In this document: in pieces, positions 41,320 through 50,651 of the stretch
Numbering within the stretch: position 1 is the first letter of the stretch
Layout: every line of letters begins with the position of its first letter
DNA from: Stenotrophomonas raiganjensis (SeqCode)
Lineage (GTDB): Bacteria > Pseudomonadota > Gammaproteobacteria > Xanthomonadales > Xanthomonadaceae
NCBI RefSeq assembly: GCF_030658505.1
Contig: NZ_JAUTXR010000107.1
Location: 1 to 52,581 of the forward strand
DNA: 52,581 bases
Direction: 5' to 3'
Made by a program: the position numbers and the translations under genes
Notes under the pieces: model-generated
What the model was told of the DNA's origin: nothing
Database searches by the model: none
The model's input: only the letters and a program-made list of their open reading frames with translations

Positions 41320-41348
41320 CATCCGGCCGGCACAGGGCCGGCCGGATG
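41320..41348 (-). other. Hairpin between prpC and acnD
   Basis: CATCCGGCCGGC and GCCGGCCGGATG form a perfect 12-bp stem with a 5-base loop. Read leftward it is followed by CTTTCG, not a good T-tract; attenuation or RNA processing is possible. Confidence 0.65.
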
Positions 41349-41363
41349 GGTACAACAGATGGA

Positions 41364-42521
41364 TCAGACGCGCTTGTCGATGGCGACGAAGTCGCGGTCT
41401 TCCGGACCGATATAGTTGGCGCTCGGGCGGATGATCTTGCCGTCGATGCGCTGCTCGACGATGTGCGCGCTCCAGCCGGCGGTGCGGGCGATCACGAACA
41501 GGGGAGTGAACATCGCGGTCGGCACGCCCATCATGTGGTAGCTGACGGCGCTGAACCAGTCCAGGTTCGGGAACATCTTCTTGATGTCCCACATCACCGA
41601 TTCCAGGCGCTCGGCGATGTCGTACATCTTCATGCTCGACTGCTCTTCGGACAGCTCGCGGGCCACGTCCTTGATCACCTTGTTGCGCGGATCGGAGACG
41701 GTGTAGACCGGGTGGCCGAAACCGATCACCACTTCCTTGCGCTCGACGCGGGCCTTGATGTCTTCCTCGGCCTCGTCCGGGTTGTCGTAGCGCTTCTGCA
41801 CTTCGAACGCCACTTCGTTGGCACCGCCGTGCTTCGGACCGCGCAGCGCACCGATGCCACCGCAGATCGCGCTGTACATGTCACTGCCGGTACCGGCGAT
41901 GACACGGCAGGTGAAGGTCGAGGCATTGAACTCGTGTTCGGCGTACAGGATCAGCGAGGTGTGCATCGCCTTCACCCACGATTCCTGCGGCTTCTCGCCA
42001 TGCAGCAGGTGCAGGAAGTGGCCACCGATCGAGTCGTCATCGGTTTCCACGTCGATGGCGCGGCCGTTGTGGCTCCAGTGATACCAGTACAGCAGCATGG
42101 AACCGAGGCAGGCCATCAGCTTGTCGGCGATGTCACGCGCGCCCGGATGGTTGTGGTCGTCTTTCTCAGGCGCCACGCAGCCAAGCACGGACACGCCGGT
42201 GCGCATCACGTCCATCGGGTGCGCCGACGGCGGCAGCTCTTCCAGCGCCGCCTTCACCGCAGCCGGAATGCCACGCAGCGACTTCAGCTTGGCCTTGTAC
42301 GAAACCAGCTCGGCGCGGGTCGGCAGCTTGCCGTGCACCAGCAGGTAGGCGATTTCCTCGAATTCGCTGGTGTTGGCCAGGTCCAGGATGTCGTAGCCGC
42401 GGTAGTGCAGGTCGTTGCCACTGCGGCCCACGCTGCACAGCGCGGTGTTGCCGGCAGCGGTGCCGGACAGGGCGACGGACTTCTTCGGCTTGAAGGTCGG
42501 GGTTGCGGTCGTATCGTTCAT
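41364..42521 (-). CDS. prpC: 2-Methylcitrate synthase
   Basis: Condenses propionyl-CoA with oxaloacetate. Citrate-synthase fold with the conserved histidines in AEHEFNAS and [10 protein letters not shown], and the substrate loop [12 protein letters not shown]. At 385 residues it is the short PrpC type, lacking the N-terminal region of hexameric GltA. An excellent GGAGGGAAAC ribosome site precedes the ATG. 36 bases after prpB, with no hairpin in that gap. Confidence 0.97.
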   Translation of the reverse strand: MNDTTATPTFKPKKSVALSGTAAGNTALCSVGRSGNDLHYRGYDILDLANTSEFEEIAYLLVHGKLPTRAELVSYKAKLKSLRGIPAAVKAALEELPPSAHPMDVMRTGVSVLGCVAPEKDDHNHPGARDIADKLMACLGSMLLYWYHWSHNGRAIDVETDDDSIGGHFLHLLHGEKPQESWVKAMHTSLILYAEHEFNASTFTCRVIAGTGSDMYSAICGGIGALRGPKHGGANEVAFEVQKRYDNPDEAEEDIKARVERKEVVIGFGHPVYTVSDPRNKVIKDVARELSEEQSSMKMYDIAERLESVMWDIKKMFPNLDWFSAVSYHMMGVPTAMFTPLFVIARTAGWSAHIVEQRIDGKIIRPSANYIGPEDRDFVAIDKRV

Positions 42522-42557
42522 GTTTCCCTCCGAAAACTTGATGGTGCAGGGTACTGC

Positions 42558-43451
42558 TTATTTCTTGGCGGCGAACAGTGCGTCGAGCTGCTGCTCGAAG
42601 GCGTGGTAGCCGATGCGGTCGTAGAGCTCTTCGCGGGTCTGCATGGTCTCGACCACGTTGCGCTGGTGGCCATCGCGGCGCACCGCCTGGTAGACGTTCT
42701 CGGCGGCCTTGTTGGCCGCACGGAAGGCCGACAGCGGGAACAGCTGGATGGCAACGCCGGCCGACGCCAGTTCATCGCGGCTGAACAGCGGGGTGGCACC
42801 GAACTCGGTGATGTTGGCCAGCACCGGCACCTTCACCGCGTCGACGAAGCGGCGGTAGGTGTCCAGGTCGTAGGCGGCCTCGGCGAAGATGCCGTCGGCA
42901 CCTGCCTCGACGCAGGCGATGGCGCGCTCGATGGCCTTGTCCACGCCATCCACCTGGATGGCGTCGGTACGCGCGATCAGGAAGAAGTCCGGGTCGGTCT
43001 TGGCGTCGGCAGCGGCCTTCACGCGGTCGACCATTTCACCCTGCGAAACGATTTCCTTGCCCGGGCGGTGACCGCAGCGCTTGGCGCCAACCTGGTCTTC
43101 GATGTGGCAGGCGGCCGCGCCAGCCTTGATCAGCGACTTCACGGTGCGCGCGATGTTGAACGCGCTCGGGCCGAAGCCGGTGTCGATGTCGACCATCAGC
43201 GGCAGGTCGCAGACGTCGGTGATGCGGCGCACGTCCACCAGCACGTCTTCCAGGGTGTTGATGCCCAGGTCCGGCAGGCCCAGCGAGCCCGCGGCAACAC
43301 CGCCACCGGACAGGTAGATGGCGCCGAAGCCGGCGCGCTTGGCCAGCAGGGCATGGTTGGCGTTGATCGCGCCGATCACCTGCAGCGGCGATTCGGCAGC
43401 CAGCGCCTCACGGAAACGGGCACCGGCGGAGAAAGGGGCGGAAGCGGTCAT
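42558..43451 (-). CDS. prpB: 2-Methylisocitrate lyase
   Basis: Splits 2-methylisocitrate to pyruvate and succinate; PEP-mutase/isocitrate-lyase superfamily TIM barrel. The catalytic signature is KRCGH with Cys126. Metal-site acids are in MVDIDTGFG (Asp88/Asp90) and HIEDQ (Glu118, Asp119). The ATG at 43451 gives 297 residues, normal for PrpB. First gene of the operon, behind a near-consensus sigma-54 promoter. Confidence 0.97.
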   Translation of the reverse strand: MTASAPFSAGARFREALAAESPLQVIGAINANHALLAKRAGFGAIYLSGGGVAAGSLGLPDLGINTLEDVLVDVRRITDVCDLPLMVDIDTGFGPSAFNIARTVKSLIKAGAAACHIEDQVGAKRCGHRPGKEIVSQGEMVDRVKAAADAKTDPDFFLIARTDAIQVDGVDKAIERAIACVEAGADGIFAEAAYDLDTYRRFVDAVKVPVLANITEFGATPLFSRDELASAGVAIQLFPLSAFRAANKAAENVYQAVRRDGHQRNVVETMQTREELYDRIGYHAFEQQLDALFAAKK

Positions 43452-43485
43452 GCGGCGATCCAGGTTGAAGTACGGGAAAAAGAGC

Positions 43486-43500
43486 GCAAGCACCATGCCA
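43486..43500 (-). promoter_or_regulatory. Sigma-54 (-24/-12) promoter of the prp operon
   Basis: On the minus strand TGGCAT-GGTGC-TTGC is one base from the TGGCAC-N5-TTGC consensus, with the invariant GG and GC exactly 10 bases apart. It lies 35 bases before the prpB ATG, so transcription should start near 43474. The divergent prpR encodes a sigma-54 activator, which strongly supports the assignment. Confidence 0.85.
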
Positions 43501-43552
43501 AGCTGCAAGCTGTTGATTTCACGGGCATGACCGCCACGCAACGCTGGAACAA

Positions 43553-43586
43553 ATGAAACACTGAAACAGATGTATCATGAAACACT
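43553..43586. promoter_or_regulatory. Candidate PrpR binding repeats
   Basis: ATGAAACACT occurs twice (43553-43562 and 43577-43586), 24 bases start to start, with a third TGAAACA at 43562-43568 between them. They sit about 55-90 bases upstream of the -24/-12 promoter, the usual enhancer position, and directly before prpR, so they may also mediate autoregulation. Confidence 0.6.
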
Positions 43587-43604
43587 CCACCTGTCGCCGC
43601 CGCC

Positions 43605-45188
43605 ATGTACCTGCCCCGCTCGCCTTTGCGCCACGCCGATGCCGACCCCGGTCGCCCGGTGATCTGGACGGTCAGCGTCTCGCGGCTGACCGGCCTGCTC
43701 GGCGACGTCATTCCCGAGTTTGACCGCCGCGCGCGCATCGAGCAGGTCAATCTCGGCTTCGAAGAAGCCGTGGAGGTGATCGGCCAGCGCCTGCGCCGCG
43801 AGCATTGCGACGTGGTAATCGCCGGCGGCTCCAATGCCGCTTGGCTGCGCAGCCGGCTGGAGCTGCCGCTGGTGCCGATCCAGGCCAACGGCTTCGACCT
43901 GATGGAAGCGCTCGCCCGCGCCCGCCGCATCGCCAGCCGCATCGGCCTGGTCACCCATGCCAGCGACGTGCCGGTGTTCAGCAACTTCCAGCAGAGTTTC
44001 GGCCTGGATATCGAGCATCGCCGCTTCGTCACCCGCGAGGACGCCCGCGACTGCATTGCTGATCTGCGCGCCAATGGCATCGAGGTGATCGTCGGCACCG
44101 GCATGGCCATCGACCACGCCGAACAGGCTGGCCTGCCCGGCGTGCTGCTGTACTCGGCCGACTCGGTGCGGCAGGCCTTCGAACATGCGCTGGAGCTGAC
44201 CCAGACCCTGGCCCGCTCCGGTAGCAACCACGCCGGCCCGCGCCGGCGCCCTGCACCGCGTGCCGATGCGCATGAACTGCTCGGTGACAGCGATGCGATG
44301 GCGCAGGTGCGCGCCCGGATCGCGCTCTACGCGCCGCACGACAGCACCGTGCTGGTCACCGGCGAAACCGGCACCGGCAAGGAACTGGTGGCGCGCCAGC
44401 TACACACGGCCAGCGGCCGTCGCGGGCGCTTCGTGGCGCTGAACTGCGGCGCGATCAGTGAATCGCTGCTGGAAGCGGAGCTGTTCGGCTACAGCGATGG
44501 CGCCTTCACCGGCGCACGTCGCGGTGGCCGTGTCGGCCTGGTCGAGGCCGCAGACGGCGGCACGCTGTTCCTGGATGAAATCGGCGAACTGCCGCTGCCG
44601 CTGCAGACCCGCCTGCTGCGCGTGCTGGAGGAACGTGAAGTACTGCGCGTGGGCGCCACCGAACCAACCCCGGTGGACCTGCGCGTGGTCGCCGCCACCC
44701 TGCAGTCGCTGGAGCAGCGCGCGGCGACCGGCAGCTTCCGCCGCGATCTCTACTACCGGCTGGCGGCGCTGCGCATCGCCCTGCCCTCGCTGCGCGCCCG
44801 GCGCGGCGACATTCCGTTGCTGGCACAGCACTTCTTCCGCCAGCTGCGTGGCGTCGACGCCCCACTGGATGAAGATGCGATGGCGGTGTTGACCGCCGCA
44901 GAGTGGCCCGGCAACGTGCGCGAACTGCGCAATCTGGTGGATCGCCTGCGCATCCACTGGCAGCCCGGGGAAGGACTGATCGACGCGGCGCGACTGCTGC
45001 AGCTCGCGCCCGAACTGGTGAAAGAAGGTACCACTGCACTACCGTTGGAAAGCAACGGCAAGCGCCCGCCGCGTTCGCAGCTGGAAGCACTGCTGCAGCA
45101 ACATCGCAATGACCGCGAGGGCATGGCGCAGGCGCTGGGCGTATCACGCACCACGCTGTGGCGCTGGCTGCGTGCGGAAGGGTTGTAG
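43605..45188 (+). CDS. prpR: Propionate catabolism activator PrpR (sigma-54 dependent)
   Basis: Enhancer-binding protein of 527 residues. The N-terminal PrpR_N sensor domain (about 15-185) is thought to bind 2-methylcitrate. The central AAA+ domain has Walker A GETGTGKE, the sigma-54 contact loop GAFTGA and Walker [13 protein letters not shown] Fis-type HTH closes the protein ([16 protein letters not shown]). No clear ribosome site precedes the ATG at 43605. It is divergent from prpB. Its TAG stop (45186-45188) lies inside the GTAG head of a REP unit. Confidence 0.96.
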   Translation: MYLPRSPLRHADADPGRPVIWTVSVSRLTGLLGDVIPEFDRRARIEQVNLGFEEAVEVIGQRLRREHCDVVIAGGSNAAWLRSRLELPLVPIQANGFDLMEALARARRIASRIGLVTHASDVPVFSNFQQSFGLDIEHRRFVTREDARDCIADLRANGIEVIVGTGMAIDHAEQAGLPGVLLYSADSVRQAFEHALELTQTLARSGSNHAGPRRRPAPRADAHELLGDSDAMAQVRARIALYAPHDSTVLVTGETGTGKELVARQLHTASGRRGRFVALNCGAISESLLEAELFGYSDGAFTGARRGGRVGLVEAADGGTLFLDEIGELPLPLQTRLLRVLEEREVLRVGATEPTPVDLRVVAATLQSLEQRAATGSFRRDLYYRLAALRIALPSLRARRGDIPLLAQHFFRQLRGVDAPLDEDAMAVLTAAEWPGNVRELRNLVDRLRIHWQPGEGLIDAARLLQLAPELVKEGTTALPLESNGKRPPRSQLEALLQQHRNDREGMAQALGVSRTTLWRWLRAEGL

Positions 45189-45291
45189 AGGCGAGCTTGC
45201 TCGACGCCACACAACATCGCCAACCAAGGTTGGCCGCTACCCGGGCGCGCTGCGCCCTGGTAGGTGTCAACCTCGGTTGGCACACGGCTAC
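45185..45291. repeat. Cluster of REP units ending prpR and aac(6')
   Basis: At least three GTAG units: GTAGAGGCGAGCTTGCTCG from 45185, an inverted GCCAACCAAGGTTGGC unit ending CTAC at 45237-45240, and GTAGGTGTCAACCTCGG...GGCTAC at 45260-45291. The outermost heads contain the stop codons of the two flanking convergent genes. Confidence 0.85.
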
Positions 45292-45755
45292 CGGGGCGGT
45301 GCCGCATCCAACGCCATGCGGAAATACACCACGCGCTCGGTTTCCTCGAAACCACAGGCGCGGTGCGCGGCGTGCGCCTGCGCATCTTCCACGCGGCTGT
45401 CCGAAGCAAGCTCACTGCAGCCTGCCGCACGCGTCCAGTCCTGCACAGCCGCCAACAAGGCACGGCCGACGGCGTGGCCCTGCCAGCGCGGCTGCACGTA
45501 CCAGCCTTCCAGGAACCCCACCGGCGAAGACTCGGTACCGTTCACGTAGTCACGGCGCAGGCGCACTTCAGCGAAACCAACCGCCTCGCCATCCGCCGCG
45601 CAGGCCAGGAACACCGCACCTTCGGCATCGGCCAGCGACTGCGCCAGCTCCTCCAGCGGATCATCGGCATCAGGCCACAGGCCGAGGCGCAACTGCGCCC
45701 ACGCCGCCGCGTCGGCCGGCGTGGCCTGGCGGATCGTGGGCGCGCTGTCGATCAC
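45288..45755 (-). CDS. aac(6')-Iz: Aminoglycoside 6'-N-acetyltransferase, AAC(6')-Iz-like
   Basis: GNAT-fold acetyltransferase of 155 residues. From memory it closely resembles the chromosomal AAC(6')-Iz of S. maltophilia ([55 protein letters not shown]), which transfers acetyl from CoA to the 6'-amino group of aminoglycosides such as tobramycin and amikacin. The GTG start at 45755 overlaps the pdxH stop (GTGA), indicating translational coupling. The stop codon lies in a REP head. Intrinsic rather than acquired: no mobile element is present. Confidence 0.88.
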   Translation of the reverse strand: MIDSAPTIRQATPADAAAWAQLRLGLWPDADDPLEELAQSLADAEGAVFLACAADGEAVGFAEVRLRRDYVNGTESSPVGFLEGWYVQPRWQGHAVGRALLAAVQDWTRAAGCSELASDSRVEDAQAHAAHRACGFEETERVVYFRMALDAAPPR

Positions 45756-46351
45756 GGGTACAGCAGGCGCTTGCTCCAGCGCCCTTCGGCACCGGCTTCG
45801 TAGCACCAGCGCTCGTGCAGGCGGAACTGCGCGCCGTACCAGAACTCGATGCGGTCAGGCACCACGCGCAGGCCGCTCCAGCCCTCCGGGCGCGGCACGT
45901 CCTTGCCCTCGAAGCGGGCTTCGACCTCGGCGACGCGCGCATCGAATTCCTCGCGCGTTGCCAGCGTCTTCGACTGCTGCGAGGCCCAGGCGCCGATCTG
46001 GCTCATCCGCGGGCGGCTGGCGAAATAGGCATCGGCCTCGGCATCGGCAACCTGCTCTACACGGCCTTCGATGCGCACCTGGATGCCGGCCTCGCGCAGG
46101 CTGCGCCACAGGAACAGCAGTGCGGCCTGCGGGTTGGCATGAAGCTCCTGGCCCTTGTGGCTGTCCAGGTGGGTGTAGAAGACGAAGCCACGCTCATCGA
46201 ACGCTTTCAGCAGCACGGTGCGCGCCGAGGGACGACCGTGCGTATCGGCGGTGGCCACGGTCATCGCATTCGGCTCCACCTCGCGGCTCTGCCTGGCCTC
46301 GTCGAACAGGCTGGCAAACGTGGACAGGGCTTCGGCGTACAGGTCGCTCAT
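45752..46351 (-). CDS. pdxH: Pyridoxine/pyridoxamine 5'-phosphate oxidase
   Basis: FMN enzyme making pyridoxal 5'-phosphate. Family features are [53 protein letters not shown], and the C-terminal signature [18 protein letters not shown]...WSKRLLYP. The length of 199 residues is normal. It is divergent from the glycerate-kinase-like gene with only 40 bases between starts and is coupled to the downstream acetyltransferase. Confidence 0.96.
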   Translation of the reverse strand: MSDLYAEALSTFASLFDEARQSREVEPNAMTVATADTHGRPSARTVLLKAFDERGFVFYTHLDSHKGQELHANPQAALLFLWRSLREAGIQVRIEGRVEQVADAEADAYFASRPRMSQIGAWASQQSKTLATREEFDARVAEVEARFEGKDVPRPEGWSGLRVVPDRIEFWYGAQFRLHERWCYEAGAEGRWSKRLLYP

Positions 46352-46391
46352 GATTGCGTTCTTCTCACACGGATGGGTCTATTGTGGCTGC

Positions 46392-47216
46392 ATGGCCGCT
46401 GCTGCGTATATGCCCCAGGTGAAAGGATTCCCCGAAACAGTGGCCGAACAGGCGCTGGACGATGCGCTGGCCAGCGGCGCAGCGGTTCCAGTATTGGCGA
46501 TCAGCGGCCTGCAGGGGAGTGGCAAATCGACGCTGGCCGCGCAGGTGGTGGCGCGCGCCCAGGCACGTGGCCTGAACGCGGCCACGCTGTCGATCGATGA
46601 TGTCTACCTCACCCGTGCGCAGCGCCAGCGACTGGCCCGCCAGGTGCATCCGCTGCTGATCACCCGCGGCCCGCCCGGCACCCATGACCTGCCGCTGGCC
46701 CATGCCGTGCTGGACGCCGTGGCCACACGCCAGCCCTTCGCGATGCCGCGCTTCGACAAGCTGGCCGATGAACGCCTGCCCGAAGCGCAATGGCCGCAGC
46801 AGCAACCGCTGGACCTGCTGGTATTCGAAGGCTGGTTCCTGGGCACGCCCGCGCAGGATGACGACGCGCTGGACAGCCCGTTGAATGCGCTGGAACGCGA
46901 GGCCGACGCTGATGGCCGCTGGCGGCGCTGGTGCAACCAGGCGCTGGCCCGGGACTACCCCGCGCTGTGGCAGCGCTGCGACCGCCTGTGGTTCCTGCAG
47001 CCACCGGATTTCTCGGTGGTACCGCGCTGGCGCTGGCAGCAGGAGCAGAACCTGCAGGCCGCGCAGCCGGGCCGGCACGGCATGAGCCGGCCACAGCTGG
47101 AGCGCTTCGTGCAGTACTACGAGCGGGTCAGCCGCCAGGCGCTGCATGCCCTGCCCGCCCTGGCCGACCATGTGGTGGTGCTGGACGGCCAGCGCCAGGT
47201 GCAGGACGTGCGCTGA
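46392..47216 (+). CDS. D-glycerate 3-kinase-like P-loop kinase
   Basis: A 274-residue P-loop protein resembling plant-type D-glycerate 3-kinase and the bacterial YggC/uridine-kinase-like group. Walker A is SGLQGSGKST, followed by LSIDDVYLTRAQRQRLA and TRGPPGTHDLPLAHAVLD, all typical. LLVFEGWFLG marks the Walker B/base strand and the C-terminal third carries RWRWQQEQNL. No clear ribosome site precedes the ATG at 46392; an ATG at 46410 is also in frame. The exact substrate is not proved by sequence. Confidence 0.82.
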   Translation: MAAAAYMPQVKGFPETVAEQALDDALASGAAVPVLAISGLQGSGKSTLAAQVVARAQARGLNAATLSIDDVYLTRAQRQRLARQVHPLLITRGPPGTHDLPLAHAVLDAVATRQPFAMPRFDKLADERLPEAQWPQQQPLDLLVFEGWFLGTPAQDDDALDSPLNALEREADADGRWRRWCNQALARDYPALWQRCDRLWFLQPPDFSVVPRWRWQQEQNLQAAQPGRHGMSRPQLERFVQYYERVSRQALHALPALADHVVVLDGQRQVQDVR

Positions 47217-47222
47217 ACGCGC

Positions 47223-47426
47223 CTACTCCACCAGGAAGGTCACCCGCAGGTTGACCCGCCATTCGGTGATTTCGCCGCTGCCATTGGTCACCACCTTGGT
47301 CTCGTTCACCCAGGCGCCCTGGATGCCCTTGACCGTCTCGGAGACCTTCTTCAGACCGCTGCGCACGGCGTCCTCCACGCTCTTCGGCGAGGAGGCGGTG
47401 ATTTCGATGACCTTGGCGACCGTCAT
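47223..47426 (-). CDS. Dodecin flavoprotein
   Basis: A 67-residue dodecin, a dodecameric flavin-binding/storage protein: VAKVIEITASSPKSVEDAVRSGLKKVSETVKGI with the family's WVNETKVVTNGSGEITEWRVNLRVTF. The ATG at 47426 has GGAG upstream. Its stop lies 6 bases from the convergent kinase stop, with no terminator between. PdxH, an FMN enzyme, is encoded nearby, but a functional link is only suggestive. Confidence 0.92.
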   Translation of the reverse strand: MTVAKVIEITASSPKSVEDAVRSGLKKVSETVKGIQGAWVNETKVVTNGSGEITEWRVNLRVTFLVE

Positions 47427-47524
47427 GGCCTGTACTCCGGTTGGCGCGGGAAACCCCGCAGGAACGCCTACCCTGACGTGAAGGACGTAAAGGCAAGGGC
47501 ACGGAGGTGTTAGCATCAGAGGGC

Positions 47525-48067
47525 ATGAATCCTGCTCCGAACCTGATCCTGATCGGCCCGATGGGCGCCGGCAAAACCTGCATCGGCCGCCGCCTGGCCG
47601 AGCGCTTCACGCTGGACTTCGTCGATGTCGACCAGGCCATCGTCGATGCCGCCGGCGCCAGCATCCCGGCCATCTTCGAGCACTCCGGCGAAGCCGGCTT
47701 CCGCAGCCATGAACGCGAGGCACTTGCGCGCGTGCTGGAAGGCCGCGGCCAGCTGGTCTCCACTGGTGGCGGCGCGGTGCTGGATCCTGGCAACCGTGCG
47801 TTGATCGCCCGCCGCGGCTTCGTGGTCTACCTGCAGGTCAGCGTGGCCGCGCAGCTGGAGCGCCTGGCCCGCGACAAGGGCCGCCCGTTGCTGCAGCGCC
47901 CGGACCGCGAGCAGGTGCTGCACGATCTGGCCGCGCGCCGCGACCCGCTGTACCGCGAACTGGCCGACCTCACCCTTGATACCGACCCGTACACCGCTGC
48001 CGACGCAACCGCCCACCTGGTGGTGAAGCTGGCCACGCAATGGCAGCGCCAGGACCTGACTGCATGA
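47525..48067 (+). CDS. aroK: Shikimate kinase
   Basis: Phosphorylates shikimate in aromatic amino acid synthesis. P-loop GPMGAGKT at 11-18, the shikimate-binding Asp34/Asp36 region [17 protein letters not shown] and STGGGAVL, and a lid region with Arg in KGRPLL. 180 residues. Its TGA overlaps the aroB ATG (ATGA), so the pair is coupled. Confidence 0.96.
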   Translation: MNPAPNLILIGPMGAGKTCIGRRLAERFTLDFVDVDQAIVDAAGASIPAIFEHSGEAGFRSHEREALARVLEGRGQLVSTGGGAVLDPGNRALIARRGFVVYLQVSVAAQLERLARDKGRPLLQRPDREQVLHDLAARRDPLYRELADLTLDTDPYTAADATAHLVVKLATQWQRQDLTA

Positions 48068-49176
48068 CTTCCCCCGCCCTGCTGCAGGTCGCCGTTGGCG
48101 GCGACCGCCCCTACACCATCACCATCGGCGCCGGCGCCCAGGCTGACGGCGCCGCGCTGGCCTCGCATGTGCGCGGCCGCCACGTGCTGCTGCTCAGCGA
48201 CAGCGAAGTGGCCCCGCGCTATCTGGATGCCGTGAAGCAGACACTGCTGGCTGCGCGCCCCGACCTGATCGTCGGCGAGCACGTGCTGGCAGCAGGCGAG
48301 GCCTCCAAGACGCTGGCCGAATTCGGCCGCGCGATCGAAGCGCTGGCCGCGCTCGGCGCCACCCGCGATGCCTGCGTGTTCGCCCTTGGTGGCGGCGTGG
48401 TTGGTGATCTGGCCGGTTTCGCCGCCGCGTGCTGGATGCGCGGCGTGGACTGCGTGCAGCTGCCGACCACCCTGCTGGCGATGGTCGATTCGTCGGTGGG
48501 CGGCAAAACCGCGGTCGACATTCCGGCCGGGAAGAACCTGGTCGGCGCCTTCCATCCGCCGCGCGCGGTGATCGCCGATACCCGCGTGCTGGCCACCCTG
48601 CCGCCGCGCGAACTGCGTGCCGGCCTGGCCGAAGTAGTGAAGTACGGCGCACTGGGTGATGCAGTGTTCTTCGAATGGCTGCAGCAGCATGCCGATGCGC
48701 TGCTGGCCGGCGAGGATGCGGTACTGGCCGAAGCCATCGCGCGCAGCTGCCGGCACAAGGCCGCCATCGTCGAGCGCGATCCGTTCGAGAAGGGCGAGCG
48801 CGCACTGCTCAACCTGGGCCACACCTTCGGCCATGCCATCGAAACCGAACAGGGCTACTCGGCCCCGGGCCGCGACGCGCTGAACCACGGCGAAGCGGTG
48901 GCGGTGGGCATGGTGCTGGCGGCGAGGCTGTCCACCGACCTGGGCCTGGCCGACGATGCCGACCGCGCTCGCCTGCAGGCGCTGCTGGAACGCCTCGGCC
49001 TGCCGGTGGCGATCCCGGCGGGGCTGGACCCGCAGGCCCTGCTCGGCCGCATGCGGCTGGACAAGAAGAACGTGGCCGGCCGCCTGCGCCTGGTGCTGTG
49101 GCAGGGCATGGGCCGCGCCGAAGTGGTGCCGGACGTGGATGAAGCGGCGGTACTGAAGGTGCTGTCGGCCCGGTAG
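48064..49176 (+). CDS. aroB: 3-Dehydroquinate synthase
   Basis: Second step of the shikimate pathway, NAD- and metal-dependent. Conserved segments include [38 protein letters not shown], the metal-site region [13 protein letters not shown] and the histidines in [11 protein letters not shown] and [11 protein letters not shown]. Length 370 residues. Overlaps aroK by 4 bases. The TAG stop at 49174-49176 is the TAG of a REP's GTAG head. Confidence 0.97.
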   Translation: MTSPALLQVAVGGDRPYTITIGAGAQADGAALASHVRGRHVLLLSDSEVAPRYLDAVKQTLLAARPDLIVGEHVLAAGEASKTLAEFGRAIEALAALGATRDACVFALGGGVVGDLAGFAAACWMRGVDCVQLPTTLLAMVDSSVGGKTAVDIPAGKNLVGAFHPPRAVIADTRVLATLPPRELRAGLAEVVKYGALGDAVFFEWLQQHADALLAGEDAVLAEAIARSCRHKAAIVERDPFEKGERALLNLGHTFGHAIETEQGYSAPGRDALNHGEAVAVGMVLAARLSTDLGLADDADRARLQALLERLGLPVAIPAGLDPQALLGRMRLDKKNVAGRLRLVLWQGMGRAEVVPDVDEAAVLKVLSAR

Positions 49177-49197
49177 TGCTGGCCAGCGGCCGGCACC
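49173..49197 (+). repeat. Single SMAG unit overlapping the aroB stop
   Basis: GTAGTGCTGGCCAGCGGCCGGCACC; the TAG of the head is the aroB stop codon. Confidence 0.85.
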
Positions 49198-49230
49198 ACC
49201 GCGTTGCGGCCGGGGTCACCCTGGCCCCGC

Positions 49231-49236
49231 TACAAT
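49231..49236 (+). promoter_or_regulatory. Candidate -10 box before the WGR gene
   Basis: TACAAT lies only 7 bases before the ATG at 49244, so transcription would begin at or next to the start codon (a leaderless mRNA). The -35 region is unclear. Confidence 0.45.
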
Positions 49237-49243
49237 CGGCGCC

Positions 49244-49483
49244 ATGCACGTCTACCTGCAACATCCCGACGCCGGTGCGCAGGCACCGCGCTTCCTGCGC
49301 CTGAGCCTGCAGCCGGACCTGTTCGGCGGCTGGGAGCTGCTGCGCGAGAGCGGTCGCGTCGGCAGCCGCTCGCAGCTGCGGCGCGAGCTGTTCCTGCAGG
49401 CCGACGAAGCCCGCCACGCCTTCGAGAAGGCCCGCGATGCCGAACTGCATCGCGGCTTCCAGATCCTTTCGCACAGCGACTGA
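49244..49483 (+). CDS. WGR-domain protein, 79 aa
   Basis: A single small WGR domain: the family core is [18 protein letters not shown], followed by an alpha-helical [26 protein letters not shown] domains occur in PARPs and MolR-type regulators and bind nucleic acid there; stand-alone bacterial versions have no settled role. There is no ribosome site, and a TACAAT box abuts the start, so it may be leaderless. Located between aroB and hemE. Confidence 0.82.
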   Translation: MHVYLQHPDAGAQAPRFLRLSLQPDLFGGWELLRESGRVGSRSQLRRELFLQADEARHAFEKARDAELHRGFQILSHSD

Positions 49484-49518
49484 CGCCGCTGCCAACTTTC
49501 GTCCAAGGAATGCCCACC

Positions 49519-50592
49519 GTGACCAGCCCTCTCCGCAACGATCGCCTGCTGCGCGCCCTGCGCCGCGAACCGGTGGACTGCACCCCCGTCTGGCTGATGC
49601 GCCAGGCCGGCCGCTACCTGCCGGAATACCGCGCGACCCGGGCCAAGGCCGGCAGCTTCCTGGCCATGGCCAAGAATCCGGAGATCGCCTGCGAAGTCAC
49701 CCTGCAGCCGCTGCGCCGCTTCCCGCTGGACGCCGCCATCCTGTTCTCGGACATCCTCACCATTCCCGATGCGATGGGCCTGGAGCTGTACTTCGTCGAA
49801 GGCGAAGGCCCGAAGTTCCGCCACCCGGTGCGCGATGAAGCGGCGATCGCCAAGCTGGCGGTGCCGGACATGGAGCAGGATCTGGGCTATGTGATGGACG
49901 CGGTGCGCCTGATCCGTCGCGAGCTGGACGGCCAGGTGCCGCTGATCGGCTTCTCCGGCAGCCCCTGGACGCTGGCCTGCTACATGGTGGAAGGCGGCGG
50001 CAGCAAGGACTTCGCGCGGATCAAGGCGATGGCGCTGAATCATCCGCAGGCCCTGCACCGCCTGCTGGAGGTCACCACCGACGCGGTGATCGCCTATCTG
50101 GGCGCGCAACGCGCGGCCGGCGCGCAGGCACTGCAGGTGTTCGATACCTGGGGCGGCGTGCTGTCGCCGGCCATGTACCGCGAGTTCTCGCTGCGCTACC
50201 TGCAGCGCATCGCCGAAGGCCTGGAGCGTGGCGAAGGCAGCGAGCGCACGCCGCTGATCCTGTTCGGCAAGGGTACCGGCCTGCACCTGGAAGCACTGTC
50301 GCAGACCGGCGCCGATGCGCTGGGCCTGGACTGGACACTGGACCTGGACGAGGCCATGCGCCGCACCGGTGGTCGCGTCGCCCTGCAGGGCAACCTCGAC
50401 CCGACCACGCTGTACGCCTCGCCGGATGCGATCGCCGCCGCTGCCGCGCGCGTGCTCGACACCTACGCCGCCGGCAACGGTGGATCGCGCGAAGGCCATG
50501 TGTTCAACCTCGGCCACGGCATGTCGCCGGACATGGACCCGGCACACGTGCAGGTGCTGGTCGACGCGGTGCACGCGCACAGCCAGCGCTGA
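49519..50592 (+). CDS. hemE: Uroporphyrinogen decarboxylase
   Basis: Decarboxylates uroporphyrinogen III to coproporphyrinogen III in heme synthesis. Signature [11 protein letters not shown], catalytic-site [26 protein letters not shown] and the C-terminal NLGHGMSPD. The GTG at 49519 is chosen because AAGGA (49505-49509) is 9 bases upstream; the ATG at 49510 touches the same AAGGA and is too close. This gives 357 residues, the usual length. Confidence 0.95.
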   Translation: MTSPLRNDRLLRALRREPVDCTPVWLMRQAGRYLPEYRATRAKAGSFLAMAKNPEIACEVTLQPLRRFPLDAAILFSDILTIPDAMGLELYFVEGEGPKFRHPVRDEAAIAKLAVPDMEQDLGYVMDAVRLIRRELDGQVPLIGFSGSPWTLACYMVEGGGSKDFARIKAMALNHPQALHRLLEVTTDAVIAYLGAQRAAGAQALQVFDTWGGVLSPAMYREFSLRYLQRIAEGLERGEGSERTPLILFGKGTGLHLEALSQTGADALGLDWTLDLDEAMRRTGGRVALQGNLDPTTLYASPDAIAAAAARVLDTYAAGNGGSREGHVFNLGHGMSPDMDPAHVQVLVDAVHAHSQR

Positions 50593-50610
50593 GCATTCGG
50601 CATACGGTTG

Positions 50611-50632
50611 CGGCGCGATGTTGATCGCGCCG
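50611..50632. other. Perfect hairpin after hemE
   Basis: CGGCGCGAT and ATCGCGCCG form a 9-bp stem around GTTG, 18 bases after the hemE stop. It lacks a T-tract; terminator function is uncertain. Confidence 0.5.
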
Positions 50633-50651
50633 TGACCCGCAGTGCGCGATC

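Noticed and set aside
38783..41434. 883-codon open frame antisense to acnD
   Set aside because: Shadow of acnD with no recognisable domain or start signal.
47217..47241. REP-type GTAG at the dodecin stop codon
   Set aside because: The dodecin TAG is preceded by G, but the following bases do not form a convincing palindrome, so it is not counted among the repeat-derived stops.
49510..49512. ATG start for hemE
   Set aside because: It touches the AAGGA ribosome site; the GTG at 49519 has proper spacing.
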